Part shown: piece by piece, positions 23,370 to 35,076 of the stretch | Layout: every line of letters starts with the position of its first letter | How positions within the stretch are numbered: the stretch's first letter is position 1 | From: Leucocoprinus leucothites | Lineage: Eukaryota; Basidiomycota; Agaricomycetes; Agaricales; Agaricaceae | Length of the DNA stretch: 64,000 bases | Direction: 5' to 3' | Assembly: GCA_013368445.1 (NCBI GenBank) | Contig: JAACJO010000004.1 | Span: 1,550,001-1,614,000, forward strand | Notes under the pieces: model-generated | What the model saw: the letters and a program-made list of their open reading frames with translations, nothing else | What the model was told of the DNA's origin: nothing | The model's database searches: none | Translations under genes and position numbers: made by a program

Positions 23370-25051
23370 ATGTTCCCCAAGGTCGCTCTCCTCGCTCTCT
23401 CCTACCTCGCCGTTGCCTTCGCCCAGCAGGCCGGTACCAGCACCGCTGAGACACACCCTTCCCTCCCTTGGCAGAAGTGTACCACCGCGGGCGGTTGCAC
23501 AACTGTTAGCAGCGGCGCAGTTACTCTCGATGCCAACTGGCGCTGGCTTCACACCACCGAGGGTTATACCAACTGCTACACTGGTAACGAGTGGGATACC
23601 AGCATTTGCAGTGACGCGGACACTTGCGCTTCTAGCTGCGCTGTTGACGGTGCTGACTACTCTGGCACCTACGGTATCACCACTAGCGGCAACGCTTTGA
23701 CCCTCAAATTCGTCACCCAGTCTCAGGGCAAGAACATCGGCTCTCGTGTCTACCTCATGGCAGACGAGTCCCACTACGAGATGTTCAAACCCCTTAACCA
23801 GGAGTTCTCTTTCGATGTTGACGTTTCCAACCTTCCTTGCGGTCTCAATGGCGCCCTCTACTTCTCCGAGATGGCTGCTGATGGTGGTATGTCCGAGTTC
23901 TCTGGTAACAAGGCTGGCGCCAAGTACGGCACCGGCTACTGCGACTCTCAGTGCCCTCGTGACATCAAGTTCATCAACGGCCAGGTATGTTGCATCCTCT
24001 TTTTTGATATTCGACCCTTCGACTAACAACCCCCAATAGGCTAATGTTGAAGGCTGGGGCGGCTCTGATAATGACGCTAATGCCGGAACTGGCAACTGGG
24101 GTGCTTGCTGTGGTGAGATGGACATCTGGGAGGCCAACTCCATCTCCGCCGCCTACACCCCTCACCCCTGTACCAGCACCGGTATCTCTCGCTGTGAGGG
24201 TGCCGACTGCGGTACCGAGGATCGCTATGCCACCGTTTGTGATCCCGACGGTTGCGATTTCAACTCGTTCCGCATGGGTGATAAGTCCTTCTACGGTCCC
24301 GGTATGACCGTCGACACCTCCAAGAAGTTCACCGTTGTCACCCAGTTCATCACCAGCGACAACACCACCAGCGGCAGTCTCTCCGAGATCCGTCGTCTCT
24401 ACGTTCAGGATGGCAAGGTCATCCAGAACTCCAAGGTCAGCGTCTCTGGCATGGATGCCTATGACTCCGTCACCTCCGACTATTGTGATGCTCAGAAGAC
24501 TGCGTTCGAGGATACTAAGCAGTTCCAAACCAAGGGCGGTTTGGCCGGCATGGGCGATTCGATGGCCCGCGGTATGGTCCTCGTCCTCTCCGTTTGGGAC
24601 GATCACGCAGTCAACATGCTTTGGCTCGACTCCAGCTACCCCACTGATGCCGACCCAAGCAAGCCAGGTATCGCTCGTGGCACTTGCTCCACCGACTCCG
24701 GTGTTCCCTCCGAAATTGAGGTGTCCGAGGCTGATGCCTCTGTTACCTACTCCAACATCCGCTTCGGTGACATCGGCTCTACCTACACTGGCTCATCCGG
24801 TGGAGGAGACGGCGGTTCCACCACTACCACCACCACCACCAACCAACCCCCCACCACCAGCACCACGACTTCCAACAGTGCTACCCAGACTCAATACGGC
24901 CAATGGTAAGCTGTTTATATTTTCTTTGATAGAGCCCCTTTGCTGATGAACTGTCTTCTCTAGCGGTGGCCAAGGCTGGAGTGGTCCCACTGCTTGCGTT
25001 TCTGGCTCCACTTGCAAGGTCCTTAACCCTTACTACAGCCAATGCTTGTAG
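23370..25051 (+). CDS. Cellobiohydrolase I, GH7 with C-terminal CBM1
   Basis: Three exons (23370-23984, 24040-24905, 24964-25051) give 522 residues. A signal peptide [18 protein letters not shown] probably ends before Gln19. The GH7 catalytic core runs from about 19 to 450. It holds the retaining catalytic motif GEMDIWE, with Glu231 as nucleophile, Asp233 and acid/base Glu236. Many cysteines match the GH7 disulfide pattern. A Ser/Gly then Thr/Pro linker follows, then a family 1 cellulose-binding module ([12 protein letters not shown] to NPYYSQCL) with its flat aromatic face. The secreted enzyme runs along cellulose and releases cellobiose from the reducing end. Codon use is strongly biased to C or G at third positions, unlike the neighbours, which fits very high expression when cellulose is present. 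The last intron splits the CBM1. It shows no damage. Confidence 0.97.
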
Positions 25052-25596
25052 AAAGATCTCGTTTCATCAGAGCCTCCTTGTATCAAAACATCTGTATAGC
25101 TTACTCTCACACTGGATGTGCATATTAGTATTGTAAAGGCAATGTACATTTTTGTCTCTTGCAGACTTTTGACTTGATTCGATGGTTCGATATCCCGGCC
25201 TCAGCATAATCGCGTCTGTATCATCAAATGAATAGCTTCCTAGGTGTACGTATCGGACCTTTCCTTTAGTATCATTGCAGCCTTTATGGCATGGAAATCT
25301 TGTGACCTGCAGGCGCGGGAGTGTGAGACGTCGCAGACTTGATCGCCTGAGGATGATAACATAAGAATCAAGATTAGGTTTCAACGCGATATCCACACTT
25401 AATATACAAGGCACAGTGCAAACAGTCCTGATAATTCGTTAAGGTAGGCTAATGAATCGATGGGGGGGGGGACAAGCGGTTGGGCGTGATCTCTAGTGAA
25501 GTGGTCGCATCGAATGAAGGGTTCAAGGTGAATATGTTGTAGCCAGGCCAAATCAAATTAACGAAAAGAAAAGAGGTGACAGAGTAAGAGAAGTCA
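25052..25596. other. Intergenic stretch between convergent genes
   Basis: Holds the 3' ends of the cellobiohydrolase and zinc-finger genes and a run of ten G at 25462-25471. No gene seen. Confidence 0.5.
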
Positions 25597-26855
25597 CTAG
25601 TTGCGCACAAAATTTCCAGATGCAGGCGGATATCCAGCACATAATTCATGCTGAGATTGGTGGTAAAGGTTCAAGTTGGCGTTGAAAGGGTCGGAGTAGT
25701 TGTTGTTCAAGCTAGGATGGATTTCGGCGCTGACCCTATTGCCGAAGTTACTAACAGAGCATGGTTGAAAGGCAGCCATGTGTTCGTTGAAACCGAAGGT
25801 GGGTTGACTTCCGGGAAGGAAAGGAAAGGCACCAGTGTCGATGCATGGAAAGAAGCTAGTCTCAGAGGCCGTTGGGAGCTGCCCCAAACATGTCGAGGGG
25901 TCGGGAGTCATTGGGTTGACCTCCGGGGTACCAGGAGACTCCAGACGGCCTGAAGACGCCGAAGTCATGTTAGCGTCTGACGAAGCGGGTGCCCAAATAA
26001 GTTGGCTAGCGTCGTAGTGGCTGGGAGCGATGTTCAGGTGCTCGAGGAACAAGGTGCTGTCAGGAGGGGATGAGTTGGAGCCTAGAAAGTTGAAAATCTC
26101 TAATTCAAGCTCTGACAGAAGGCGTCAGCTTTCGTCCGGGGGCGAGGTGGTTCGAGGCATACCTCTAGATTGGCCGACACAGACTTGGTCATAGGTGGCG
26201 ATGGGTTCGGGTTGGACAAGCTGCATGGTCTTGGCGCTCAAATTCTGACACAAGAGAGTTAGCCTACTGCTTGATTAGAACCAGGGAAGGATTTGCTATG
26301 CTTACTGGGGGCGGTGGCGGGCTGGGGAGAAGGAGCGGCAAGAGGAGAATCGGAGGGGCCTGGACTCTCCGAAATGAACCCTTCGCTTTCCTGGTATATC
26401 TTGGTGTGGTCGCCATTCCAGGTGAGGCTACAGGTGACAGTTTCACCAAAGCTTTGTAAGTATCAGCGACAGACGGCACAATGGAGGTGGTGAGCCACTC
26501 ACTGGATATGTCGGTGGTTCCTCAAGTTATAAATCTGAGTAAATGTCTTTGGGCAGATGTCACAGGCGAACCTCCTTGACCGGAAAACAATCGAATAAGC
26601 GACAACAATAAGAAACGAGGAGGGGAGGGAACCAACCGAGCACTAAGGGGTTGTGACGAATTGTTTCGTTGCGATGCCGTCTGTATTCACCTGGACGCTC
26701 AAACTCGTGGTCACAGCCCTTGCAGTAGCGATCGAGCTAGGGGCATGGCATTGATCAAAGAAGTCATATGGCAATATTCCAAAACCCACCTTTGGAACAT
26801 CGTAGACGCTTTTGAAGGATTTGGTGCCTTTGACAAATTTAGAAAGGCGGCCCAT
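25597..26855 (-). CDS. C2H2 zinc-finger protein, probable transcription factor
   Basis: Probable exons: 26790-26855, 26633-26736, 26503-26574, 26306-26451, 26163-26244 and 25597-26099. The first finger starts YCKGCDHEFERPGEYRRHR, and its second His is spaced unusually far (x6). The second is canonical, CDICPKTFTQIYNLRNH with HRHIH, and its last His is built across a splice site. Downstream sequence is Ser/Pro rich and disordered (SESPGPSDSPLAAPSP, TPEVNPMTPDPST), like an activation region. The end is Asn/Phe rich. DNA binding in the nucleus is inferred from the fingers; the targets are unknown. Two doubts remain. The junction between the fourth and fifth exons is off by one base in my model, and the start MGRLSKFVKG is only the most convenient Met. 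It lies tail-to-tail with the cellobiohydrolase gene, which says nothing about regulation. Confidence 0.62.
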
Positions 26856-27986
26856 AATGCAAACAATAAGGATGAAACAGTGTTCGAGGTAACGTTGGTC
26901 AAGGGGAGCGAAGAGGGCGAGAATGAGGGGAGTTCTGAAGGAGTCGAGGAGACTTCGGATGAGGGTCCCACCATGCTATAGACGCTGACTTTATACCCGC
27001 CCACCAGCACTGGTGGATTGATCTCGACCTAGGTTTTAGGATTGCTGTTTATGGCAAGTGTTGAAAAGACTACCTTGGTCGGTAGTTTGATGGACTGGTT
27101 CAGACCCAAGTTTTCTGAAAATTACCGGGAACGGAAGTTTTAGCGACGTTCGACAAGCCCACATTATAAAAAAAACTTGGATTGGTACTTTCGAGGGATA
27201 TCCCCGCGAAAGTACACACGTCCCTGAGTACAATAGCACTGCAATCTCAAAACGAGGTGACAGAGATGAGGTCGCATAGAGAATTGCCTTTCCAGGAAAC
27301 ATAGAATTTCCTTTTTATCGAGGTTTGCCGAACCGGGGGGGGGGGACCCTGGATAGTGCTTTGTATCCGGGATAGACCTTAGACTGTCAGAAGACGTTTT
27401 GAGACTAGGCACTGAAATGGACCTGTTTTCTCTTAGGCAAATCATAGACACTCTCAACGAGAGATAGATTTGATATTCCTAATCAAGCAGTAAGATAGCG
27501 AGAAGGATTCTTCGGCTGATTGGTATGATTCACCTAGACGGGTGACTCAGACCAGCGATTTCTGGATTTCTGGAGAATGAACCTAGAATATGAATGGAAG
27601 GAAAAGTTGACGAAGTACCGAAGAGACAAAATCAATCTCAAACGAGGCTTAGCGTTCAACACTTGCAAACAACTATGATTCTTTTCATGACTGTCAGCCT
27701 AGCCTGCCAATTTGTTAATAATGGCTAGACAATCTGCAGTTGTGTGTAGAACTGCAGTAGATAAAGAAGGTTAAGTAGTCCTGTGGATTGAAATTATCCA
27801 TCTGGTCAGTTCTGAGGAGGGTCTTTAGGATCGGATCAATGCTAAGGTATATGTGTTCATAATGTACGGTGATCATCGACATTCCAAACCTGTAGTCAAG
27901 TCTACCGGAAGTGTGGGGGTATTTGCAGGCTCAGTCTCGACGTTGGCTGGGAATTCGAGGGTTTAAATCTATGAGAACGATGATAG
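26856..27986. other. Intergenic stretch
   Basis: 1.1 kb between two minus-strand genes. It contains a run of eleven G at 27335-27345 and only short, motif-free open frames. Confidence 0.5.
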
Positions 27987-30177
27987 CTACACAACGAGTA
28001 AGGACGCAAGCGTAGCTTGAGTCTGTACAACCTATTGATATGTCAGTATAGCGTAATGAGTAAGCAAGGAACACTCGCCTCAAGAGCTTGTTGAACTTCC
28101 AACCGTCTCCGTGCTGCCTCCAGCCAATCGTGCAGCAGGGCTTTTGCAGGTCCTTTGAGCTGATTTAGCTCACGAGCAGCGCTATCCAGATCCTTCTCGT
28201 TAAGATAGTACTCAGCACGAGCCAGTACACTCAGTACGTCTTCACCGGCCACCAAACCGTGTCGCTTGAAACGCAAGCCCGAGAGGGCACGACTGGCGAG
28301 GTATGACAACACACCGGCATTCTCGTCGGGTACAAGCGCTACTTCAGAGACCTTGGGTGAAACTTCGTTGGTGAACCAGGTGGAGAGGTCAGCGAAAGGC
28401 TCAACACCGATATCTGGAACATCAGTTTGCTCTAGGGAATCAAGAGTGGCAGTAACAACAGGATCTTCACGGGCTGCAGTGATGTGACGGAGAACACGAA
28501 GCTCCTCGCGGAAAGACTTGCGAACGGGGGATGAGATGGCAACGGAATTAAGCGCACGGAGAGCAGACCAGAGGGCGTGGATACGAATGTTATCGTCAAG
28601 GTAATTCGCATTATCGAGGGCAATACGTTCCAAGCGTTTGAGACCTGCCGAGAGCTCGTCAAGTTTGGCAAGGCGGCCGCCTCGTTCCTGCTCGACTCGG
28701 ACTTTGATCTCTCGAATCCAACGACGTTGGAGTTCAATACCTTGAGCAATCACTTCTTCTTTCAGCCTAGCAAGTAGTTTTGTTAGTTTTGCTTATGTAG
28801 ACACGATGAACACCCACCGTTCATTGATAAGCTCGGTTTGCGTTTTCAGCTCATTCTCCAACTTCTCTCGGTATGCTTGAATGATCTTAGCCCTCTCCTC
28901 GCCGAAAACTTTCTTAAAATCCTCTTGTTGGCCTTCCAGCTTGTCCTGCGCTTCCATCTCGAGCTCTAGCAGCTTGATAGAGTACTCGCGGGTTTGCTCA
29001 TCCAACTTGGCCTCAAGAGCGACACGTTCATCTTCACGAACCTTCTCAAATCGGTCGGCGAGAGACGTGAGGTCCTTCTTGGCGGTCTCCAGAGCGTCAG
29101 TTGCTTTAGAAGCAGCGGCAGGGTTTGTAGCGAGGTAAGAGGCAAGATTGTCGATGGTACTAGCGAGATGGGAGATGATTGGTTCAGACTCAGTGAGAGA
29201 GGAAACTGCTGGGGCGACGAGAGGGAGAGTGACGGGCTTGATTTCCTCCGTCTTCTCAGTTCCCTCTGCAGACTTGAGTTCGGCTTTTTTGGGAGGTTGA
29301 GGACGCGAGAAACCAGGCGGAGGCTCGAAACCGAGGGGGAGAGGAGCCGTATATATCTGAGAGTCTGAGATAGAAGAATCGGGAAATTCTTGTGACGTCG
29401 CAATTGTTTGGGCTTTTGCATCATCGGGGTAAGGTTTTCCGGCGATTGCAGCTTCTGCTCGTGCCACGAGCTCTTCAAGGTCCGGAGAGACCTTAATCGG
29501 GGAGATGGAGGCCTCTGCCCTAACAGAAGGTTGTGTTATAGGCTTGGACCCCTCCGTCCTTACTGGAGCGGGGGGAGGCACGGCTTTGCCTGCAGGTTTT
29601 GGAGCCCCTTGAATAGCTTTGGTAGCAGCCGCCTTTGCGCCCTGGGCTCTTTTCTCTACTTCGCTCTTCACTTCCTCTGCTTCGCCGGTCACTTTCTTGA
29701 CCATACTGGAAATGAAGCTATATGTGGTAACAAAAGTTTCCGTGCTGAATTCGATGACGTCGTCGACGGTGAGATTGTCCCATCCATGAGTCTCGGCGTA
29801 TTCCAGCATAGGCTGACCAAGCGGGACGTGTTCAGAGAAAATGTCATAGTAGGTCTGGTTGTTGAAGGCAACAAAGGTGCTGCCGACGTAAAATGTCCCA
29901 GTAAGGGCGGTGGTCGCCAAGAATACTCTGCGAACGACGCTTTTCTGCTTGGGAGCCGGGGCAGTTTCGGTGGCAAGACGCTAATATAAATGTCAGCACG
30001 TATGTTCTTCAGATATACAAGCATGGGCTATGCAGTCCGAATACATAGATCCTCTCACACTCCTATGTGGAGGTATTGGTAAGTAGAAATATAACGACTT
30101 ACCCTTCTCACCACCCTCACGGCATTCCTACCAGAAGACGAGGTAGCCTGCCTGGAGACGTGCAGCACGCGATACAT
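27987..30177 (-). CDS. MIC60: MICOS subunit Mic60 (mitofilin)
   Basis: Four exons (30103-30177, 28818-29980, 28079-28766, 27987-28031) give 656 residues. The start MYRVLHVSRQATSSSGRNAV is a basic, amphipathic mitochondrial presequence. A membrane segment VFLATTALTGTFYVGSTFVAF follows near 45-65. A Pro/Ala/Lys-rich stretch, a long coiled coil (KTIREYSIKLLELE-type heptads up to INERLKEEVI) and the C-terminal mitofilin signature (LSVLARAEYYLNEKDLD, then LEVQQALE) come next. Mic60 sits in the inner mitochondrial membrane and builds crista junctions with Mic10 and Mic19. The last intron (28032-28078) begins GC, not GT: GAG then GCGAGT. With it the tail reads VVQTQATLASLLVV, as expected for the family. 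The frame is also open upstream to 30297, so an N-terminal extension is possible but would spoil the presequence. It is divergent from the ATG22-like gene, 287 bp away. Confidence 0.92.
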
Positions 30178-30464
30178 GCTACGTACGCGTCTGCCTAAAA
30201 GATGGGCTTGTTTCACGTCACGGAGACGAATAAGGGAGCTGGATGTTGTGAACGACGAGGAGCTTTGTTTGTGTCCGAGTTTGTCCGTCGCGCTCACGTG
30301 CTGCAGAATTTCATTTAGTTGCCATTAGGGTTTATTTCCAAAAGTAAGTTTTCAGGGTCTATTTTAGGCTTGGACTCGTCCAATCATCACCCGTACCACG
30401 CGGACTGTCCGCGCGAGCGTGGATAGTGGAGCTGGGAATGTTATAACACACATAGATCCACTGG

Positions 30465-32938
30465 ATGATTCCTGACGCCCACGATATGCCCTCCAGCACG
30501 GACGAGAAACTCAGTCCAGAGACCTCTGGTGCAGTTCCTGCCAAGGCAGTCATCACCACCAGTCGTCTAGAGCTTTGGTGCTACTATCTCTATTATGTAG
30601 GGAACAACGGCCTTTCTGGCTTCAATTTTGGGCCATCGCAGTTTCAAAATCTGCTTTTTCTCGCTGGATATGACCCCGCCAACGAGCCATTCACTACACC
30701 CTGTGGAACGGGTGGCTGCGTCCTACCGTACCTTGGTCAAATACGAGACGGTGTGTTAATTTAGCTCGAGAAATTATGATGACTATATTCGATTCGTTAA
30801 AATAGTCAACTCGATTGTTCTTCTCACGAATGGGATCAGCTTCGCGATACAAGCCGTTGTCCTCCTCATCATAGGTGCTTGGGCTGATTATGGCCAATGG
30901 AGGTTTGTTTAAGTCAGGCCCAATCAGAACGACGGCTCACCTCAACACTGGATCATGCTATCATAGACCAAACATCACAATATTCTTTACTGTAGTTGCA
31001 GTGGCGGTTTCTTTCGCATGGCTCGGCGTTGAAGATGCCACCAAGTGGCAAGCAGGAGTAGCGCTGTATATTTTAGGATGTAAGTGTCTTCACCTCAGCT
31101 CTTCGTTGTATCTAAATTCCACTTAGTGATAACCTACCAGGCAAGTATAAATAGCAGGCGTGGCAATCCGCGCAGTTGATTGATGATGACCTCAGTTCAA
31201 CTTGACATTTTGGACTGCCGCATTTCCTGGGCTAGCTAGGGACTTGCCAGAAGTACAAGAATCATACGACCTCGTCATTTCTGGAGAAAAATTGTGGAGT
31301 TTACTTTTTATAACCCAGCGCATCGATACCGACAACTTTACAGGGAAGAAGACCATGCTCGGTTGGAGTCACTATCTCGGAACCGTATATCTAACATATC
31401 TTTCACGGTCTGTTCGGTAGGGGAGATAGTCATCCTTGCTATAATGGTCGGGATCTTGAAAGCTGTCAAAAGCGAGGAGAGCACAGAGAATAACACGCGA
31501 GCTTTTAGCGTCCTACTCGCATTTTCCGGTGGCGTCTGGCGTTAGTCGCTTCAGCTGTTTCTGTGCCTGATCGAGTTGACGAGTTCCTTAGTGCTGTGTG
31601 CTTTGCCGTGGTTTTTCTTCGAGCAGCGACGGCCGGGCCTGGATCTACCACCAGGAACCAATTTGTTAACAGTTGGGATCAAGCAAGTCTATGTCGCAAC
31701 TAGGGAATGCTGGAAGTTGAAACAAACGTTCCTGTACCTCTTATTCTACTTTCTCATGTCGGTCTTCCGCTCTGAGCGTCCCACATTCCGACTTACGTTA
31801 TTCTTAGGGGTGACGTTCTCAACACAACAGTGTGAGGTTCTCGCGATTATAGTTGACCGCTGCTCACACCTCTCGCAGTACCGTTGTCTCAACCTTACAA
31901 AACAGGCACGGCTTTCTTGATTGGACGTACCAAAATGAGCTAACACTCCTGGCGTAGCATCGTGTCGTATTCCACACTGGACCTCACGCTTCTCTTGATC
32001 GTTGGTATTGCAGCCCAAGCCCTTGGCATTTAGTGAGTTGTCCCACATGAACTCCCGCAACCTCCTTACATGGAGAACAGTGTACACTGGTTCGTCCAAA
32101 AGCGGTTCAAGATACCCACCAAGACGGTAAGTGTGCCCCCATCATACGTATTGGGTATGGCTACTCATGCCTCTATTGCATCAGATGCTCTTGTTCAACG
32201 TGTTCTGGATCATTGTGAGTCCAAACCAAGTGTTAACCGGAAATGTGTTAACCCTCGGTCTCCTAGATCCTGACAATCTGGGGTCTGATAGGAGTTCATA
32301 CCGATAGATTTGGATTCAAGCATGTATGGGAAGTCTGGTGGGTACATCCTTCTTTCAGCAGAGGCCGTTCAACTGATGCCTTTCCAAGGGCTTACCAGGC
32401 ATATTACGGATTCGTGGTGTGCCCATGGTATGCCTACAGTCAAACTATGATTAGTGAGGTTTCCCCACTCCCCCAAATGTACGTAGTAACCTGGTCAAAC
32501 CATACGTGAGGTTAATGGACTTTATTTGCCCAGGTTCCTTTTCTTTGCGCTTTTCTCTGTGGTAAGACGCTATACACCCTCGGAGATGTACACTATTTAA
32601 AAACGGGATACGATAGGTGGGGAAAACTTCTGCTTTCATCGGCCCACTCGTATCTAGCGCCATTATCACCGCATCCAATAACAACAACAACATGCCTTTC
32701 GCATTTCTATTTGGACTGTGGGTACCTCGGCAGCGTTAGTGTCTCTTTAGTCACTGACGAGATCTTTCTTCCCAGTGGCGTTTTGAGCACCATCTTTCTT
32801 TGGATGATAGACATTGACAGGAGTAGAAAGGAGTGCGCTGAGTTCATTGCGGCAGAGGGATCCCGTAACGCATTTTCCCTTGATGTACAGTTGACCGCCC
32901 CTGTGGATCATTCCGGAGGGGAACCCAGGGCGAAGTAG
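30465..32938 (+). CDS. Atg22-like vacuolar effluxer (MFS fold)
   Basis: Seventeen exons (30465-30750, 30806-30902, 30967-31079, 31127-31140, 31196-31293, 31344-31540, 31592-31757, 31808-31831, 31879-31905, 31958-32032, 32081-32126, 32185-32214, 32267-32342, 32400-32478, 32534-32561, 32617-32717, 32776-32938) give 539 residues. It is a multi-span membrane protein with blocks typical of the Atg22 family: NSIVLLTNGISFAIQAV, IGAWADYGQWRPNI, FWTAAFPGLARDLPE, SRNRISNISFTV and IGPLVSSAIITAS. Yeast Atg22 exports amino acids from the vacuole after autophagy. This protein belongs to a broader fungal group whose cargo is not settled, so I leave the symbol empty. Two introns start with GC (31141-31195 with CAG|GCAAGT, and 31906-31957). 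Exons of 14, 24, 27 and 28 nt are needed to keep the family motifs. An alternative start is ATG 30486. Confidence 0.88.
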
Positions 32939-33337
32939 CTTCCAGGGCCCGACGCGAGCCCGATGCTTTAATCCAGTGCTTTCTCATCCATGAACGTTCA
33001 TCGACGGCAGTTCCTACCGCTGACTAGTCAAATCTCGATTTAGTCCTCTGAGGTCCTGCTATTTATGGTTCCTATTCAATCGTGACATTCGTGATCCAAG
33101 ACTACCCCAAGTGTCTCCTAGCGCTTAAGTACTGTCTCGTACTCCGGACGTATATAGCCAACGTCAAATTCCATTCCAACCTTTGGCATCCTAAGCTGTG
33201 CCCCCGGTATATTTCTCCAGGCTTCCTGTCTTTCTCGCCCCATCCTATTCCCTCCCCGCCTCCCTTTAACCTCCTACCAGTCATACAAAATACCGGACAA
33301 GGAAGAACACGACAACGAACATAGTTGAGGCATTTTC
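32939..33337. other. Intergenic stretch
   Basis: Upstream region of the first arrestin-like gene, ending in a CT-rich leader (about 33230-33280). Nothing else seen. Confidence 0.5.
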
Positions 33338-35076
33338 ATGGCAATCAAGGACAGCGAGCCCACTACAACCATGGACTTAGACCCACCGGAATACTCAGCT
33401 GGAATCGGTGATTATTCACCGATTTCAGCTCATTTCGAAGGACTACAAAACCCAGACATCCCCTCCCCTGAGTTTCTTACGAATCATCCCCCGCAACCCT
33501 TTCCAGGAGAAAGCCTATTATCCCACAGACGTTCCATGCTTTTTGATCCCATAACAGCGCCCCCGACAACCAAGACCTTCACATACGACGTTCAGAGGGG
33601 CGGGAGAACGTGGGCCGAGCTCAAGGTCACCGCCGACGAATTGATTTCGACAAGGACACCAACGTTTATTGAAGGCTCCCGCATCAGGGGCCAGGTGTCA
33701 CTTTACGCCGCAAGAGCCGAAGCAATTCATTCCGTCGTCGTCTCCGTATGTCATGACATTTTCATACTTGCCAGACGCGCGCTTTATTGAACTTAAATAA
33801 TTGCTCTGCTCTGACAGATCAAGGGTCAGATCGTAACTGGCACACAAACAAGCGGACACACGACGTTCTTTGAAGTGTTCCAAACAGTTTGGTCGAAGTC
33901 TATGGGGGATCCTCGTAAAGGGAATACTCGCACCAACACTGGAGAGATGAGGTTGCAACCACCATACACCGAGAAGCTTCGTGGCACATTTTCTTGGCCT
34001 TTTTCACTTGAGATGCCTCGAGAAGTCCTCATCTCATCGAAAATGATGAAAACAGGACCACGTATCTTCCACCCCCCGGAATCTTACTTCGAGAGACATG
34101 GAAGAGCGAGCGTACGATATGAAGTTTGCGTTAGGTTTGTTAGAGGACACTTTAGGTCCGACGACAGGTGAGCATACTGGGGCTTGACTTCCGGCGATTT
34201 CTTGATTATTGGGACATTCATAGAATCCATGCGGCATTTAACTACATACCATTTATCATCCCTAGCCCTCCTTCTCCGCTTCGGCAGCTTGCATATGAAC
34301 AGGGTTCCTCGCTCCTGGGGCCGAGAGCAGACCCGGCAGGTTGGCACGAATGTAGGTCCGTCAAGTTGAAAGGACGTGTGCGCAGACTTCGTGATGTTGA
34401 AGTCTACTGTACTGTGGGTTGTCCAAAAATTTTGGTGAAATGTTGCATTATTAACTTGGATCCCAGCTGTACTTGGCTAAGCCGGTGTGTATCAAGACAC
34501 TTACATGTCAAGACGAGTCGTTGATCGACTTCTTTACAGCTGGAATACACACGCGGCTCGGTGATTCCATGCTGGTTACGCTTATACTCAAAGGACACAG
34601 AGGCTCTAAATTGCCTAGCGGACCAGAAAGCGATCGTTGCACGACTTCAGCGGTGTATCAAGGCAACTGCTGATCAAGTCAAGGCAATAGACAACCCAAG
34701 TTGGAGGGATCAGAAAGAACTTTCGGAGCTTGGTATTTGGTGGCCTGCGAGCGATTCCATGAACACTAGAGAAATGAGCGGAGAGCTCCACCTCAATATC
34801 GACTTGAAACCAACGTCAGCCATGGCAGAGTTTCGTATCGAGGTAATATCTTGTTGTCTTCATCCTGCTTTTTGCTTTAGGGTCATTGACACTCAACAGT
34901 ATAGCGTCGTATTGTTTCCGTTTGACACCCTCGCATTTGAGATGGTGACGACGGCACCACTAGTCGAAGAACCTGTCGAGATCATGACGGGATATTCGCC
35001 TGGTCCACGGCCGCGTATGTACGCTCCTCCGGATTATGAGTCTCCAGATGGGGTGTTCGGTTTCGGCCACTGCTGA
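33338..35076 (+). CDS. Arrestin-like protein, first of a tandem pair
   Basis: Six exons (33338-33745, 33818-34167, 34224-34413, 34467-34484, 34540-34842, 34900-35076) give 481 residues. After a Pro-rich start (MDLDPPEYSAGIGDYSP) come beta-rich segments of an arrestin-like sandwich: TFIEGSRIRGQVSLYA, VVSIKGQIVTG, TFSWPFSLEMPREVL and RASVRYEVCVRFVRG. The second half has SPLRQLAYEQGSSLLGP, LAKPLEYTRGSVIPCWL and a tail with PVEIMTGYSPGPRPR and APPDYES. The PPDY-type sites could recruit WW domains of an Rsp5-type ubiquitin ligase, as known alpha-arrestins do when they control permease endocytosis. That role is inferred. The fourth exon is only 18 nt and encodes LYLAKP; it joins the two halves in the same way as in the paralogue next door. 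Confidence 0.8.

Noticed and set aside
23232..24606. Long antisense open frames (303 and 210 codons) opposite the cellobiohydrolase
   Set aside because: They arise from the strong C/G bias at third codon positions of the sense gene, which removes stops on the other strand.
23370..25051. Horizontal transfer of the cellobiohydrolase gene
   Set aside because: Its different codon use is better explained by high expression; introns, signal peptide and CBM1 are all typical of fungi.
25462..27345. G-runs at 25462-25471 and 27335-27345 as G-quadruplex sites
   Set aside because: Single uninterrupted runs without neighbouring G-tracts; simple homopolymers are the easier reading.
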